64,000 nucleotides of DNA from an uncultured Akkermansia sp. (GCA_900548895.1 URLZ01000006.1:1-64000); one strand, 5' to 3'; positions 39,023 through 48,087 are shown, numbered from the stretch's first letter. Numbers and translations are program-made. The notes: generated by a model not told the origin, from the sequence alone.

Positions 39023-39061
39023 CGGCTCGCCCGCGCTCGGGTGCCGGGGGCGGGCGAGCCG
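39023..39061. repeat. 12-bp inverted repeat between divergent genes
   Basis: CGGCTCGCCCGC (39023-39034) and GCGGGCGAGCCG (39050-39061) are perfect inverted arms with a 15-nt loop, in the spacer between the trp promoter and the promoter of the membrane-protein gene. No T-run is present on either side. It may be an operator or a structural element. Confidence 0.5.
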
Positions 39062-39083
39062 CACTTGCTGTCGCGATCGCGGC

Positions 39084-39111
39084 TTGCTTTAGCTGCGTTT
39101 TGTGATATGAT
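39084..39111 (+). promoter_or_regulatory. Promoter for the unknown membrane protein
   Basis: TTGCTT (39084-39089), 16-nt spacer, TATGAT (39106-39111), 11 nt before the ATG at 39123; the 5' leader would be only about 4 nt. Confidence 0.55.
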
Positions 39112-39122
39112 GGGCGGCGCTT

Positions 39123-39953
39123 ATGGGTGATGAGGCTAAGAGAGCGCCGTGGTGGCTGCTGTTGCAGCTCTGGGGGCTGGATGTCCTGCTGGCGGCGTCT
39201 CTGTGGGGGGTGGCGATTGCGGCCTTTATGCAGGTGGTGGTGGTGGATGAGGGGCCGGTGCTCTTGCTGGGGGTGGCGGCTTGGATGGTGGCTCTGTTGG
39301 TGAGGCTGGCGGGGGCGGTTTCGGATGAGGGGTGGTATCCGCGCTATTATCGCTCTCACTTCGCGCTTATGCTGGTGGTGACGCTCAGTGTGGTGATGGC
39401 GGCGCTTTGGTTGCTGTTTTTTTACGTGGGTCAGTCGATGATCGGGGAGTTGGGCCGCGTGGCTTTCCCCATGGTGCTGGTTTTTCTGCTGCCGGTGCTG
39501 GAGCGCATCGGTCTGTCGCGCGCATCGCTGCGCATGTGCGGCGATTTGGTATCGGGGCTTGTGTTCGCCGCGGCCTGCGTGGTGCCGGCGCGTTATCTCT
39601 GCATGGGGCTTGATCCGGGGCCGGCGGCGCCGCTGTGGTATTTTTCCGTCCTCATGGGGCTGTTTTTTATGATGAGGCGGGCGTGGAGATCTCGGGCCGG
39701 AGATGGGGCGGCGGAGCTGTTCGTCACGGTAGGTCTGCTGTTGGTGATGATTGCGGCGCTGGCGACGAGCATCCGCGCGCCTTTTTACGAGCGTTCGTTT
39801 TGCGTGATGGTGGCCATGGGCTGTGCTGCATTGCAGATTCTCATCCGCTTGCGCCGCAGCCTGAGTGCGGATGCGCTCTTTGCCATCGGGTGGCTTGTGA
39901 TGGCGCTCCCTCCGGTGCTGTGCATGGTGATGTTCACGCCGGAGAGCTGGTGA
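39123..39953 (+). CDS. Unknown multi-pass membrane protein
   Basis: 276 residues with about eight hydrophobic segments, short loops and positively charged stretches (RSRAGD, RLRRS) that suggest cytoplasmic sides. I recognise no family motif. The start is supported by a promoter a few nucleotides upstream. It is transcribed away from the trp operon and faces ispA, with which it converges across a terminator. Function unknown; a role in envelope or small-molecule transport would be a guess. Confidence 0.75.
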   Translation: MGDEAKRAPWWLLLQLWGLDVLLAASLWGVAIAAFMQVVVVDEGPVLLLGVAAWMVALLVRLAGAVSDEGWYPRYYRSHFALMLVVTLSVVMAALWLLFFYVGQSMIGELGRVAFPMVLVFLLPVLERIGLSRASLRMCGDLVSGLVFAAACVVPARYLCMGLDPGPAAPLWYFSVLMGLFFMMRRAWRSRAGDGAAELFVTVGLLLVMIAALATSIRAPFYERSFCVMVAMGCAALQILIRLRRSLSADALFAIGWLVMALPPVLCMVMFTPESW

Positions 39954-40127
39954 CGGGAGGGTCCCTCCTGTCCGCTGCCCCGCAGGGCGCGGGGCTGGCG
40001 CTTCCGGTGGACGGCGGCTCGCTGCCTCGGTGATGGTGCGTTGTGTGAAGGTCTGCGGAGGTTATGGAGAAGCTTTGCAGAGGGTTGCCGATGGTTACAG
40101 AAGCTTTGTCAGGTGGTGCAGCCCTGC

Positions 40128-40156
40128 AAAAAAAGCCTCGGCTTGGGGCCGACGCT
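40128..40156 (-). terminator. Terminator of ispA
   Basis: Minus strand AGCGTCGGC (40156-40148) pairs with GCCGAGGCT (40142-40134) with one mismatch and a 5-nt loop, followed by a run of seven T (40134-40128). Confidence 0.8.
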
Positions 40157-40190
40157 TGGGAAAAATGGAGACGGCTCGAGGCGTTCGGAC

Positions 40191-41075
40191 TCAGTAGTCT
40201 CGCTTGAGCAGGTAGTCGTTGATGGCCAGCAGATTCTCGGCTCGCTTGGGTGAAAAGACGTCGAGGGCGGCTCGGGCGGCGGCGGTGAGTTCGCGGGCTT
40301 CGGCTCGGGCGCGGTCCATGCCGAGGAGGGCCGGGTAGGTGGCCTTTTGCTCCCGGGCGTCTTTGCCGATGCTCTTGCCGAGCACTTCGGGGCTGGAGGT
40401 GACGTCGAGGATGTCGTCGATGATCTGGAAGGCGAGTCCGAGGTTGCGCCCGTAGGCGGTGAGCGCTTCGAGCTGCTCTTGGGTGCAGCCGGCGGCCATG
40501 CCGCCGAGGCGCAGCGAGGAGATGATGAGGGCGGAGGTTTTGCCGTGGTGGATGGTGCGCAGCTCGTCGATGCTCAGCTGGCGGCCTTCGCTGAGCAGGT
40601 CGAGCGCCTGACCGCCCACGAGTTGCAGGCTGCCGGTGCGGTAGGCGAGCTCGGCGACGTAGTCGCGGACGTCGTAGCGGTCGTTGGAGGGTACGAGGGC
40701 GAGCATACCGAAGGCTTCGGTGAGCAGGGCGTCGCCCGCCAGCACGGCGATGCCTTCGCCGAAGACTTTGTGGTTGGTCGGTCGCCCGCGCCGCAGGTCG
40801 TCGTTGTCCATGCAGGGCAGGTCGTCGTGGATGAGGGTGTAGGTGTGCAGGGTCTCCAGAGCGCAGGCGGCGTTGAGGGCGATGTCGTCGCTGCCGCCGC
40901 AGGCCTTGGCGGCTTCGAGGCAGAGCAGGGGGCGTATGCGTTTGCCGCCGGCAAAGATGCTGTAGCGCATGGCTTTGTGCAGGATGACCGGCTCGGTTTG
41001 TTCGGAGGGCAGCAGTTCGCCGAGTCGCTGCTCGACTTTGGCGGCGGTTTCTTTGATGAGCTCTTTGATGTCCAT
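40191..41075 (-). CDS. ispA: Polyprenyl (farnesyl/geranylgeranyl) diphosphate synthase
   Basis: 294 residues from the ATG at 41075 (MDIKELIKET); an upstream extension in frame is Pro/Ser-rich and not family-like. Condenses isopentenyl diphosphate with allylic diphosphates. Motifs: GGKRIRPLLC, first Asp-rich motif DDLPCMDNDDLRRGRPTNH in the bacterial six-residue spacing of IspA, GDALL, QIIDDILD as the second Asp-rich motif, and GKDAREQKATYP. The likely product is farnesyl diphosphate, the precursor for undecaprenyl carrier lipid and quinones; chain length cannot be fixed by eye. Confidence 0.9.
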   Translation of the reverse strand: MDIKELIKETAAKVEQRLGELLPSEQTEPVILHKAMRYSIFAGGKRIRPLLCLEAAKACGGSDDIALNAACALETLHTYTLIHDDLPCMDNDDLRRGRPTNHKVFGEGIAVLAGDALLTEAFGMLALVPSNDRYDVRDYVAELAYRTGSLQLVGGQALDLLSEGRQLSIDELRTIHHGKTSALIISSLRLGGMAAGCTQEQLEALTAYGRNLGLAFQIIDDILDVTSSPEVLGKSIGKDAREQKATYPALLGMDRARAEARELTAAARAALDVFSPKRAENLLAINDYLLKRDY

Positions 41076-41125
41076 GAGAGAGTGGTGGGGTGCGGGGCCT
41101 CTCGCTTGCGCCCGGGGTGAAGAGA

Positions 41126-41161
41126 GGGGCGTGCTCCGGCTATTATGCCAGAGCACGCCCC
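41126..41161. repeat. 11-bp inverted repeat upstream of ispA
   Basis: GGGGCGTGCTC (41126-41136) and GAGCACGCCCC (41151-41161) are perfect arms around a 14-nt loop. The loop contains CATAAT on the minus strand, a possible -10 box of ispA, so the repeat might be an operator that overlaps the promoter, or a second terminator arm for asd. Confidence 0.5.
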
Positions 41162-41204
41162 TGCTGTAAATCGGAAAGTTGCCGGATGACAGGCTTGTCC
41201 GAGG

Positions 41205-41230
41205 CTCGCGCCGCGTTTGCGCGGCGCGAG
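41205..41230 (-). terminator. Hairpin after asd, probable terminator
   Basis: CTCGCGCCGCG (41205-41215) and CGCGGCGCGAG (41220-41230) form a perfect 11-bp stem with a 4-nt loop, 8 nt after the asd stop. There is no U-run, so termination would depend on stem strength or another factor. Confidence 0.55.
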
Positions 41231-41238
41231 AGCTTCGC

Positions 41239-42255
41239 TCACTTCCCGGCCACGAGGAGCTCGGCGATCTGCACGGCGTTGAGCGCGGCGCCCTTGCGGA
41301 CCTGGTCGCCGACGACCCAGAGGCTCAGGGCGTTGTCAATGGCGAGGTCCTTGCGGATGCGGCCCACGTAGCAGGTGTCGCCGTTGGTGGAGTCGAGCGG
41401 GGTCGGCCAGATGCCCTTTTCCGGCTCGTCCATGAGGGCGACGCCGGGCATGCCCTCGTAGCAGGCGCGGGCGCCTTCCACGTCGATGGGCTTTTCAAAC
41501 TGGGCGATGCAGGAGATGGAGTGGCTGCGGTAGACGGGGACGCGAACGCAGGTGCAGCTGACGCTCAGATTCGGGAGGCCCATGATCTTGCGGCCTTCGT
41601 TGAGCATCTTGAGCTCTTCCTTGGTGTAGCCCGTGTCGGTGAACTTGTCGATCTGGGGCAGGACGTTGAAGGCGATCTGGCGCGGGTAGGTGCTGATCTC
41701 AACGGGGTGGCCGTTGACGATGGCGCGCACCTGATTCTCCAGCTCGGTGATGCCGTGCTGACCGCTGCCGGAGACGGCCTGATAGCTGCTGGCCAGAATC
41801 ATCTTGAGGCCGTAGCGAAGGTGCAGCGGGTAGAGCGCCATCAGGGTGATGATGGTGGTGCAGTTCGGGTTCGCGATGATGTTGCGCGGGTGATTGAAGG
41901 CTTCTTTGCCGTTGATTTCGGGCACGACAAGCGGCACGTCATCGTCCTGACGGAAGGCGGAGGAGTTGTCGATGACAACGCAGCCGGCGGCCGCGGCAAT
42001 CGGGGCGTATTCGCGGGAGATGTCCCCGCCGGCGGAGAAGAGGGCGATATCGACGTCGCCGAAGGAGTCGGGGGTGAGCTCTTCGACGGTGAGGATGCTG
42101 TCGCGGAAGCTGACCTGTTTACCGGCAGAGCGACGGGAGGCCAGAAGTTTGAGCGAGGCCAGCGGGAAGTTGCGGGTCTCGAGGCAGGAGAGGATTTCGA
42201 CGCCGACCGCTCCGGTGGCGCCCACAATGGCGACTCTGGGGTTTTTCAGGTTCAT
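41239..42255 (-). CDS. asd: Aspartate-semialdehyde dehydrogenase
   Basis: 338 residues. Reduces aspartyl phosphate to aspartate semialdehyde with NADPH, feeding lysine/diaminopimelate, threonine and methionine synthesis. The N-terminal nucleotide site is VAIVGATGAVGVEIL, the catalytic Cys lies in NPNCTTII, and the RVPVYRSHS block holds the substrate-binding Arg and His. Length and motifs fit the Gram-positive/archaeal-type short Asd rather than the E. coli-type long form. Single gene with its own promoter. Confidence 0.95.
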   Translation of the reverse strand: MNLKNPRVAIVGATGAVGVEILSCLETRNFPLASLKLLASRRSAGKQVSFRDSILTVEELTPDSFGDVDIALFSAGGDISREYAPIAAAAGCVVIDNSSAFRQDDDVPLVVPEINGKEAFNHPRNIIANPNCTTIITLMALYPLHLRYGLKMILASSYQAVSGSGQHGITELENQVRAIVNGHPVEISTYPRQIAFNVLPQIDKFTDTGYTKEELKMLNEGRKIMGLPNLSVSCTCVRVPVYRSHSISCIAQFEKPIDVEGARACYEGMPGVALMDEPEKGIWPTPLDSTNGDTCYVGRIRKDLAIDNALSLWVVGDQVRKGAALNAVQIAELLVAGK

Positions 42256-42301
42256 GGGGGTGATTCGACTCTGCCCTGCGCGTCGCGCGCAGCGCGGGGG
42301 C

Positions 42302-42329
42302 AGTATACAACAAATGGTTTTTTTGGCAA
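42302..42329 (-). promoter_or_regulatory. asd promoter
   Basis: Minus strand TTGCCA (42329-42324), 16-nt spacer, TATACT (42307-42302). The leader would be about 40-45 nt and contains a G+C-rich hairpin-like stretch (about 42270-42295). Confidence 0.65.
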
Positions 42330-42580
42330 GCTTTATTTGCGCGGCTTTTCATTCGGAGAAGACGCGGTGTGGTCGGGTATGGCGTGAGCCGGATCGCCTG
42401 CGGTGGGAGCGCGGTGCCCGGCAGAGGTGGCGGTGACCGGCAGGGGTGGTTGGCAGCTGAGCGCGTGCGGATGGAGGGCAAGGGGGCAAGACAAAACCGG
42501 CCTGCGCGTGGCGCAGGCCGGTTGAGAGGGACGGGGCTCGGCGGCGCGGCCAAGGTGGCCTCGCCTGCCGGGTCGGGGAA
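42330..42580. other. Spacer between gltB and asd
   Basis: Contains the gltB terminator near 42495-42523; otherwise I see no gene or motif in it. Confidence 0.5.
42495..42523 (-). terminator. gltB terminator
   Basis: AACCGGCCTGCGC (42495-42507) and GCGCAGGCCGGTT (42511-42523) form a perfect 13-bp stem with a 3-nt loop; on the minus strand TTTTGTCTTG follows. It lies 58 nt after the gltB stop. Confidence 0.88.
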
Positions 42581-45500
42581 TCAGTTGTGCGTCTGGGCTC
42601 GCTTGACCTCGGCGTCGGCTTGGGTCATCTGCCCGAGCACGCGGCGGTACTCCATCGGGAAGACCTTGACGAAGTTCGTCAGGGCGTTGTCGAAGTCCGC
42701 GAGGATTTCGGCGGCGCGCTGCGAGCCGGTGTAGCGGGCGTGCTCCTCGATGAGGCCGCGCAGGCGCTCGATGTCCTCGGGCTCGGTGACGGGGTCCAGG
42801 TCGATCATGTCGAGGTTGCAGTAGCGGTCGAAGAGGTGCTGCTCGTCCCAGACGTAGGCGTAGCCGCCGCTCATGCCGGCACCGAAGTTGTGGCCGGTGT
42901 GGCCGAGCACGACGACGCAGCCGCCGGTCATGTATTCGCAGCAGTGGTCGCCGGCTCCCTCGACGACGGCGCAGGCGCCGGAGTTGCGCACGGCGAATCG
43001 CTCGCCGACTTGTCCGCGGATGAAGACCTTGCCGCCGGTGGCGCCGTAGAGCAACACGTTGCCGGCAATCACGTTCTCGCAGGGCACGTAGCGCGTGCCC
43101 GGGAAGGGCGTGATGATGATCTTGCCGCCGGAAAGGCCCTTGCCGACGTAGTCGTTGGCCTGTCCCTGCAGGCGGAAGGTGATGCCGTGGGCGAGGAAGG
43201 CGCCGAAGCTCTGACCGGCGGTGCCGACCATGTTGACGGTGATGGTGTCATCGGGCAGGCCGGCGTGGCCGTACTTCTTCGCGATGTAGTAGGAGAGGCG
43301 GGTGCCGACGGCGCGGTCCGTGTTGCGGAGGAGCAGGTCGAGTTCCACCGGCTTGCCTTCCTCCAGCGCCGGCTTCACTTGAGGCAGCAGGGCGTCATCG
43401 AAGATGGTGCAGCTGTTGCGGTGATTGGCGCTGCCGTGCACGTTGAGGGCTTCCGGGCGGATGATGCGCGAGAAGTCCAGATTCTTCGTCTTCCAGTAGT
43501 TCAGGGCGCGATCGACGCGCAGCAGGTCGGCGCGGCCGACGGCCTCGTCGATGCTGTGCAGGCCGAGGGCGGCCAGATATTCGCGCGTCTCTCGGGCGAC
43601 GAAGCGCAGGAAGGTGACGATGTTCTCGGGCTTGCCGCGGTAGCGCTTGCGCAGCGCGGGATCCTGCGTCGCAACGCCGACGGGGCAGGTGTTTTTGTTG
43701 CAGACGCGCGCCATGATGCAGCCGAGGGCAATCATGAGCGAGGTGGCGAAGCCGTACTCCTCAGCACCCAGCAGGGTGGCGATGATGACGTCTCGGCCGT
43801 TCTTGATGAGGCCGTCCGTCTGCAGGCGTACCTTCTCGCGCAGGCCGTTGAGAACGAGGGTCTGGTGGCTCTCGGCGACGCCGAGCTCCCAGGGCATGCC
43901 GGCGTATTTCACGGAGGTGAGAGGCGAGGCGCCCGTGCCGCCGTCGTGCCCGGAGACGAGCACCATGTCCGCGCCGCCCTTGGCAACGCCGGCCGCAACG
44001 GTGCCGACGCCGACTTCCGAGACGAGCTTGACGCTGACGCGCGCCTCTGGATTGGAGTTGCGCAGGTCGAAGATGAGCTGGGCCAGGTCTTCGATGGAGT
44101 AGATGTCGTGGTGCGGCGGCGGCGAGATGAGGGTGACACCCGGCGTTGCGTGGCGCACGCGGGCAATCTCTTCGTCGACCTTGCTGCCGGGCAGCTGGCC
44201 GCCTTCGCCGGGCTTGGCGCCCTGAGCCACCTTGATTTGCAGCTCGCGGGCGTTGGCGAGGTATTCGGCCGTGACGCCGAAGCGACCGGAGGCAATCTGC
44301 TTGATGGCCGAGCAGGTGCTGTCGCCGTTGGGCAGGGGAATGTAGCGGGCGGGGTCTTCACCGCCCTCGCCGCTGTTGCTCATCGAGCCGATGCGGTTCA
44401 TGGCGATGGCGATGGCCTCGTGCGCTTCCTTGGAGAGCGCGCCGAAGCTCATGGCGCCCGAGACGAAGCGCTTCATGATGCTCTCCTCACTCTCCACCTC
44501 GTCGAGCGGGATGGGGGTCGTGGGGGCGAAGTCGAAGAGCCCGCGCAGGGTGCAGAGCGTCTCCGTGTTCTCGTTGACCATCTCCGAGAAGACCTTGAAC
44601 TGCGCGTAGTCGTCGTTGCGCAGGGACTTCTGGAACTGGCCGATGACCTTGGACGTCCAGATGTGTTTCTCGCCGCCGCGATGCCACTTGTAGAGGCCGG
44701 CGTCCTCCAGCTCGGTGCGGGGCTCGAAGATGAGGGCTTTTTTGCGGTTGAGGCGTTCGACGGATTCGGCGGCAATCTCCGTCAGCCCGATGCCGCCGAT
44801 GCGCGAGGCGGTGCCGGGGAAGAAGCGGTTGACGATGTCGTCGCCGAGGCCGATGGCTTCGAAAATCTGCGCGCCGCGGTAGGAGCGCAGGGTGGAGATG
44901 CCCATCTTCGACATGGTCTTGAGCAGGCCGAAGTCGACGGCTTCCAGATAGTTCTCCATGCCCTTGGTGGCGGAGACAGATTCGCCGAGCTTGCCCTCGC
45001 GGGCGAGGTTGACGATGGTGCCGAGCGCCAGCCAGGGGCAGACAGCAGTGGCGCCGTAGCCGAGCAGCAGCGCGAAGTGCATGACCTGGCGGGCTTCGCC
45101 GGTCTCGGCGATGACGCCGGTGCTGGTGCGCACGCCCATCTCGCGGAGTTTGGCGTTGACGGCGGCGACGGCCAGCAGGCTCGGGATGGGCGCTTCGTTG
45201 CCCGAGAGCGTGCGGTCGGAGAGGATGATGATGCGGTAGCCCTTTTCAATGGCCTGCTCTGTCTCGCGCTCGAGCTCGGCGAGGCCTTCCTCCAGCCCGT
45301 GGGCGGAGAGGGCGGAGAAGCCGGTGGAGAGGGTGATGCAGCGGAAGTCGGGCTCCTTGTTGCTCTTGAGCGCCTCGAGGTCGCTCATGGTGAGGATGGG
45401 GCGCGCGAGCTTGATGAGGCGCGCCATCTGCGGGGTCTCGTCGAGGATGTTCGCCGGGTTGCCGATGAAGGTGGTCAGCGACATGACGAGCTGCTCGCGG

Positions 45501-47101
45501 ATGGGGTCGATCGGCGGGTTGGTCACCTGCGCGAACTGCTGCTTGAAGTAGTTGAAGAGCAGCTGCGGGCGCTCGGAGAGCACCGCGAGGGCGGCGTCGT
45601 TGCCCATGGCGTAGACGGGGTCGTGCCCGGTGTTGGCCATGGGCATGATGAAGTGCTCGAGCTCGTCCTTCGTGTAGCCGAAGAGCACCTGACGCGAGAA
45701 GATCTGATTCGGGTTGACTTCCGGCGCGTTGACGCTGTCGAAGAAGCCGTGGATCTTGATGCGGTTCTCCTGGCACCAGCGGCGGTAGGGGCGTCGGCGG
45801 GCGACTTTCGTCTTGGTCTCGGCGCTATAGCTGATGTGGTGCGTGGCGAAGTCGATCCAGACGATTTCACCGGGGGTGAGGCAGCCGCGCTTGACGACGT
45901 GAGCCGGGTCGGTGTCGAGCACGCCGGCTTCGCTGGCGAGGATGAAGAGTCCGTTGTCGTCCACCTCAAAGCGCGCGGGGCGCAGGCCGTTGCGGTCGAT
46001 GAGGGCACCGGCGCCGAGGCCGTTGGTGAAGCAGACGGCGGCCGGGCCGTCCCACGGGGCCATGAAGCCCGAGTGGTAGTCGTAGAAGCCGCGCAGGTCT
46101 TCGCCGATGAAGTAGCGGTTGCCGAAGGCCTGGGGCACGAGCATCATCATGCTGTGCGGCAGGCTGCGCCCGCCCGTGACGAGCAGCTCCAGCGCGTTGT
46201 CGAGGCTGGCGGAGTCGCTCTGTCCGGCCGGGATGACGGGCAGAATCTTTTTGATGTCGTCGCCGAAGAGCGGGCTGGCGAGGTTGCTCTCCAGAGCGCT
46301 CATCTGGTTGAGGTTGCCGCGCAGGGTGTTCACTTCGCCGTTGTGGGCCATGTAGCGGAAGGGATGCGCGAGCGGCCAGCTCGGGAAGGTGTTGGTGGAG
46401 TAGCGCTGGTGGACGATGGCGAAGCAGCTCTTGAAGCGCTTGTCGGCGAGGTCCTTGTAGAAGAGCGGCAGCTGGGGAGCCAGCAGCAGGCCTTTGTAGA
46501 CGATGGTGCGCGAGGAGAGCGAGGGAATGTAGAAGCGGTCGCCCAGCTTGGGCTGCTCGGCTTCGACGCCGTGCTCGATGACTCGGCGGAGGATGTAGAG
46601 GCGGCGCTCGAGCTCATCGCCGCTCAGGCTGCCGTCCTTCGGGGCGAGGAAGCACTGCTCGATGAGCGGGGCGCTCTCTCGGGCCAGATGGCCGATGCGC
46701 TCTTCGTCGACGGGAACTTCGCGCCAGCCCAGAAACTCAAAGCCCTCGGCGGCTGCGGCTTCCTCGACCTTGGCCCGGCAGACGGCGCAGGGCACTTTGT
46801 CCTTGGGCAGGAAAAACATGCCGACGGCGTAGTGCCCGGCGGCGGGAAGTTTGCATTTGCTGACGGCGGCGAAAAACTCGTGGGGAATCTGCATCAGCAT
46901 GCCGGCGCCGTCGCCCGTTTCGGGGTCGCAGCCGGTGGCGCCTCGGTGCAGAAGTCGCTCCAGAATCGTGATGCCTTTTTCAATGATGCTGTGGGAGGGT
47001 TTGCCTTTGGTGTCGACCACCATGCCGACGCCGCAGGCGTCATGTTCCTCTGCAGGATCATACAGGCCTTGAGCCTGAGGATAATATGCACTTGTACTCA
47101 C
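42581..47101 (-). CDS. gltB: Glutamate synthase, large subunit
   Basis: 1506 residues. Uses glutamine and 2-oxoglutarate to form two glutamates. The start codon is GTG (47101). A short propeptide precedes the catalytic Cys in EEHDACGVGMV, as in processed class II amidotransferases. Then come the glutaminase domain (to about 420), a central domain, the FMN/synthase domain (VSGHDGGTGASPLTS, GCIMARVCNKNTCPVGVATQDP for the 3Fe-4S cluster) and the C-terminal GXGXG beta-helix (AGGDHCCEYMTGG-type repeats, GHTGHNFGAGMSGG). Adjacent gltD is missing, so the small subunit or another electron donor must be elsewhere. Confidence 0.97.
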   Translation of the reverse strand: MSTSAYYPQAQGLYDPAEEHDACGVGMVVDTKGKPSHSIIEKGITILERLLHRGATGCDPETGDGAGMLMQIPHEFFAAVSKCKLPAAGHYAVGMFFLPKDKVPCAVCRAKVEEAAAAEGFEFLGWREVPVDEERIGHLARESAPLIEQCFLAPKDGSLSGDELERRLYILRRVIEHGVEAEQPKLGDRFYIPSLSSRTIVYKGLLLAPQLPLFYKDLADKRFKSCFAIVHQRYSTNTFPSWPLAHPFRYMAHNGEVNTLRGNLNQMSALESNLASPLFGDDIKKILPVIPAGQSDSASLDNALELLVTGGRSLPHSMMMLVPQAFGNRYFIGEDLRGFYDYHSGFMAPWDGPAAVCFTNGLGAGALIDRNGLRPARFEVDDNGLFILASEAGVLDTDPAHVVKRGCLTPGEIVWIDFATHHISYSAETKTKVARRRPYRRWCQENRIKIHGFFDSVNAPEVNPNQIFSRQVLFGYTKDELEHFIMPMANTGHDPVYAMGNDAALAVLSERPQLLFNYFKQQFAQVTNPPIDPIREQLVMSLTTFIGNPANILDETPQMARLIKLARPILTMSDLEALKSNKEPDFRCITLSTGFSALSAHGLEEGLAELERETEQAIEKGYRIIILSDRTLSGNEAPIPSLLAVAAVNAKLREMGVRTSTGVIAETGEARQVMHFALLLGYGATAVCPWLALGTIVNLAREGKLGESVSATKGMENYLEAVDFGLLKTMSKMGISTLRSYRGAQIFEAIGLGDDIVNRFFPGTASRIGGIGLTEIAAESVERLNRKKALIFEPRTELEDAGLYKWHRGGEKHIWTSKVIGQFQKSLRNDDYAQFKVFSEMVNENTETLCTLRGLFDFAPTTPIPLDEVESEESIMKRFVSGAMSFGALSKEAHEAIAIAMNRIGSMSNSGEGGEDPARYIPLPNGDSTCSAIKQIASGRFGVTAEYLANARELQIKVAQGAKPGEGGQLPGSKVDEEIARVRHATPGVTLISPPPHHDIYSIEDLAQLIFDLRNSNPEARVSVKLVSEVGVGTVAAGVAKGGADMVLVSGHDGGTGASPLTSVKYAGMPWELGVAESHQTLVLNGLREKVRLQTDGLIKNGRDVIIATLLGAEEYGFATSLMIALGCIMARVCNKNTCPVGVATQDPALRKRYRGKPENIVTFLRFVARETREYLAALGLHSIDEAVGRADLLRVDRALNYWKTKNLDFSRIIRPEALNVHGSANHRNSCTIFDDALLPQVKPALEEGKPVELDLLLRNTDRAVGTRLSYYIAKKYGHAGLPDDTITVNMVGTAGQSFGAFLAHGITFRLQGQANDYVGKGLSGGKIIITPFPGTRYVPCENVIAGNVLLYGATGGKVFIRGQVGERFAVRNSGACAVVEGAGDHCCEYMTGGCVVVLGHTGHNFGAGMSGGYAYVWDEQHLFDRYCNLDMIDLDPVTEPEDIERLRGLIEEHARYTGSQRAAEILADFDNALTNFVKVFPMEYRRVLGQMTQADAEVKRAQTHN

Positions 47102-47159
47102 TGGCTTTGTGTGGGGGTGTTTGAGTTAGCGGGCATCCACAGCTCTGCCCGCGTGCGTG

Positions 47160-47188
47160 AGGGTATCACAGCGAGCCGTTTTTGGCAA
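47160..47188 (-). promoter_or_regulatory. gltB promoter
   Basis: Minus strand TTGCCA (47188-47183), 17-nt spacer, TACCCT (47165-47160). The leader of about 50 nt contains a hairpin GCGGGCA/TGCCCGC (47129-47135 with 47146-47152). Confidence 0.55.
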
Positions 47189-47268
47189 TGAAAATCTGAG
47201 ACACGTACATGGGATGCTAAGTGTTATGATGGCCTTTGCGGCAGACGCGAGACGAATGGAAGGGTCGG

Positions 47269-47310
47269 AAAAACGGAGAAGCCCGCCTCCCCTGTCCGGG
47301 AGACGGGCTT
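47269..47310 (-). terminator. Terminator of the small lipoprotein gene
   Basis: AAGCCCGCCTCCC (47279-47291) pairs with GGGAGACGGGCTT (47298-47310), 12 of 13 positions, and a T-run (47273-47269) follows on the minus strand. It also separates this gene from gltB. Confidence 0.85.
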
Positions 47311-47338
47311 CGCTGTTCGCACGGTCGAGCTGTCGTTG

Positions 47339-47920
47339 TCAGGCACCGACGGGCTGGATGAGGAGGTTGAAGAGGAGCTCTCGAACATCATTCTCTTGGT
47401 CTCCTGCCTCTCCCCCATCTTCTCCTTCATCGGTAATTTCGAACTGGCAATAGGCGGTGCCAGTGGTATAATCAAGCACGATGACAATCGGTGCCTGCAT
47501 GATCTGGAGGGCACCATCATTGCCGAGCCCCAGATCTGAGAGCAGATCCTGATTTTCGTTAAGCTGAGCGAGGGTCGTGTCCTCAAAGGTAATCTCAAGG
47601 GCTGCATACTGGGGAAGCCCCTCATCCGTCTGCTGGAGGATCGTATAGACAAGAGAAACCGGATATCTGCCGACAGCGTGCACAAACTGCCCCTCCGCAT
47701 CCGAGCGCGTGTCGGTGTGGCTGCCACCGCTCTGCGGATTCGTGGCGTAGATCTTGAGCTGGGTAGCGCCATTGAGGGTGAACTGCCGCGAGCCGCTGTA
47801 GAACTGCTGCATGGTCATGATGCCACGGGTAGCTGAGGCGTCATCGCCTCCTCCGCTGCAGGAAACAAGACAGGAGAATGCTGCTGTGCACGCTATCAAA
47901 AGACTGAGTGCTTTTTTCAT
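47339..47920 (-). CDS. Small lipoprotein of unknown function
   Basis: 193 residues from the ATG at 47920. Signal peptide MKKALSLLIACTAAFSCLVSC with lipobox LVSC, then SGGGDDASA, a typical flexible linker after a lipidated Cys. The rest is beta-rich by composition, with no domain I recognise. In-frame codons upstream are not needed, because the signal peptide begins exactly at this ATG and a promoter lies 32 nt before it. Single gene between gltB and the phosphofructokinase operon. Confidence 0.85.
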   Translation of the reverse strand: MKKALSLLIACTAAFSCLVSCSGGGDDASATRGIMTMQQFYSGSRQFTLNGATQLKIYATNPQSGGSHTDTRSDAEGQFVHAVGRYPVSLVYTILQQTDEGLPQYAALEITFEDTTLAQLNENQDLLSDLGLGNDGALQIMQAPIVIVLDYTTGTAYCQFEITDEGEDGGEAGDQENDVRELLFNLLIQPVGA

Positions 47921-47952
47921 AAGGATAGAGATTGAGGCTCTTAGTTCTGTTA

Positions 47953-47980
47953 ACTCTAGCAGAATGGATTGCTCTGTCAA
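47953..47980 (-). promoter_or_regulatory. Promoter of the small lipoprotein gene
   Basis: Minus strand TTGACA (47980-47975), 16-nt spacer, TAGAGT (47958-47953). Confidence 0.7.
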
Positions 47981-48087
47981 GTAAAATGATGGGTGATGAC
48001 TCTAAAAGATGGATAGAGCTGAGCAATGCCGCTGCGACGATCGCGGTATGGAGAGGGGCAGCTGCTTCATATTCGAATACAGAAAGC

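Noticed and set aside
42587-47191. Open frame of more than 1500 codons antisense to gltB, and similar long antisense frames at 21174-22379, 25529-26659, 29646-31976, 35738-37417, 40347-41120 and 48026-50299
   Set aside because: They consist of Gly, Ala, Val, Asp and Glu in monotonous order, mirror the G+C-rich third positions of the real genes and carry no domain motifs.
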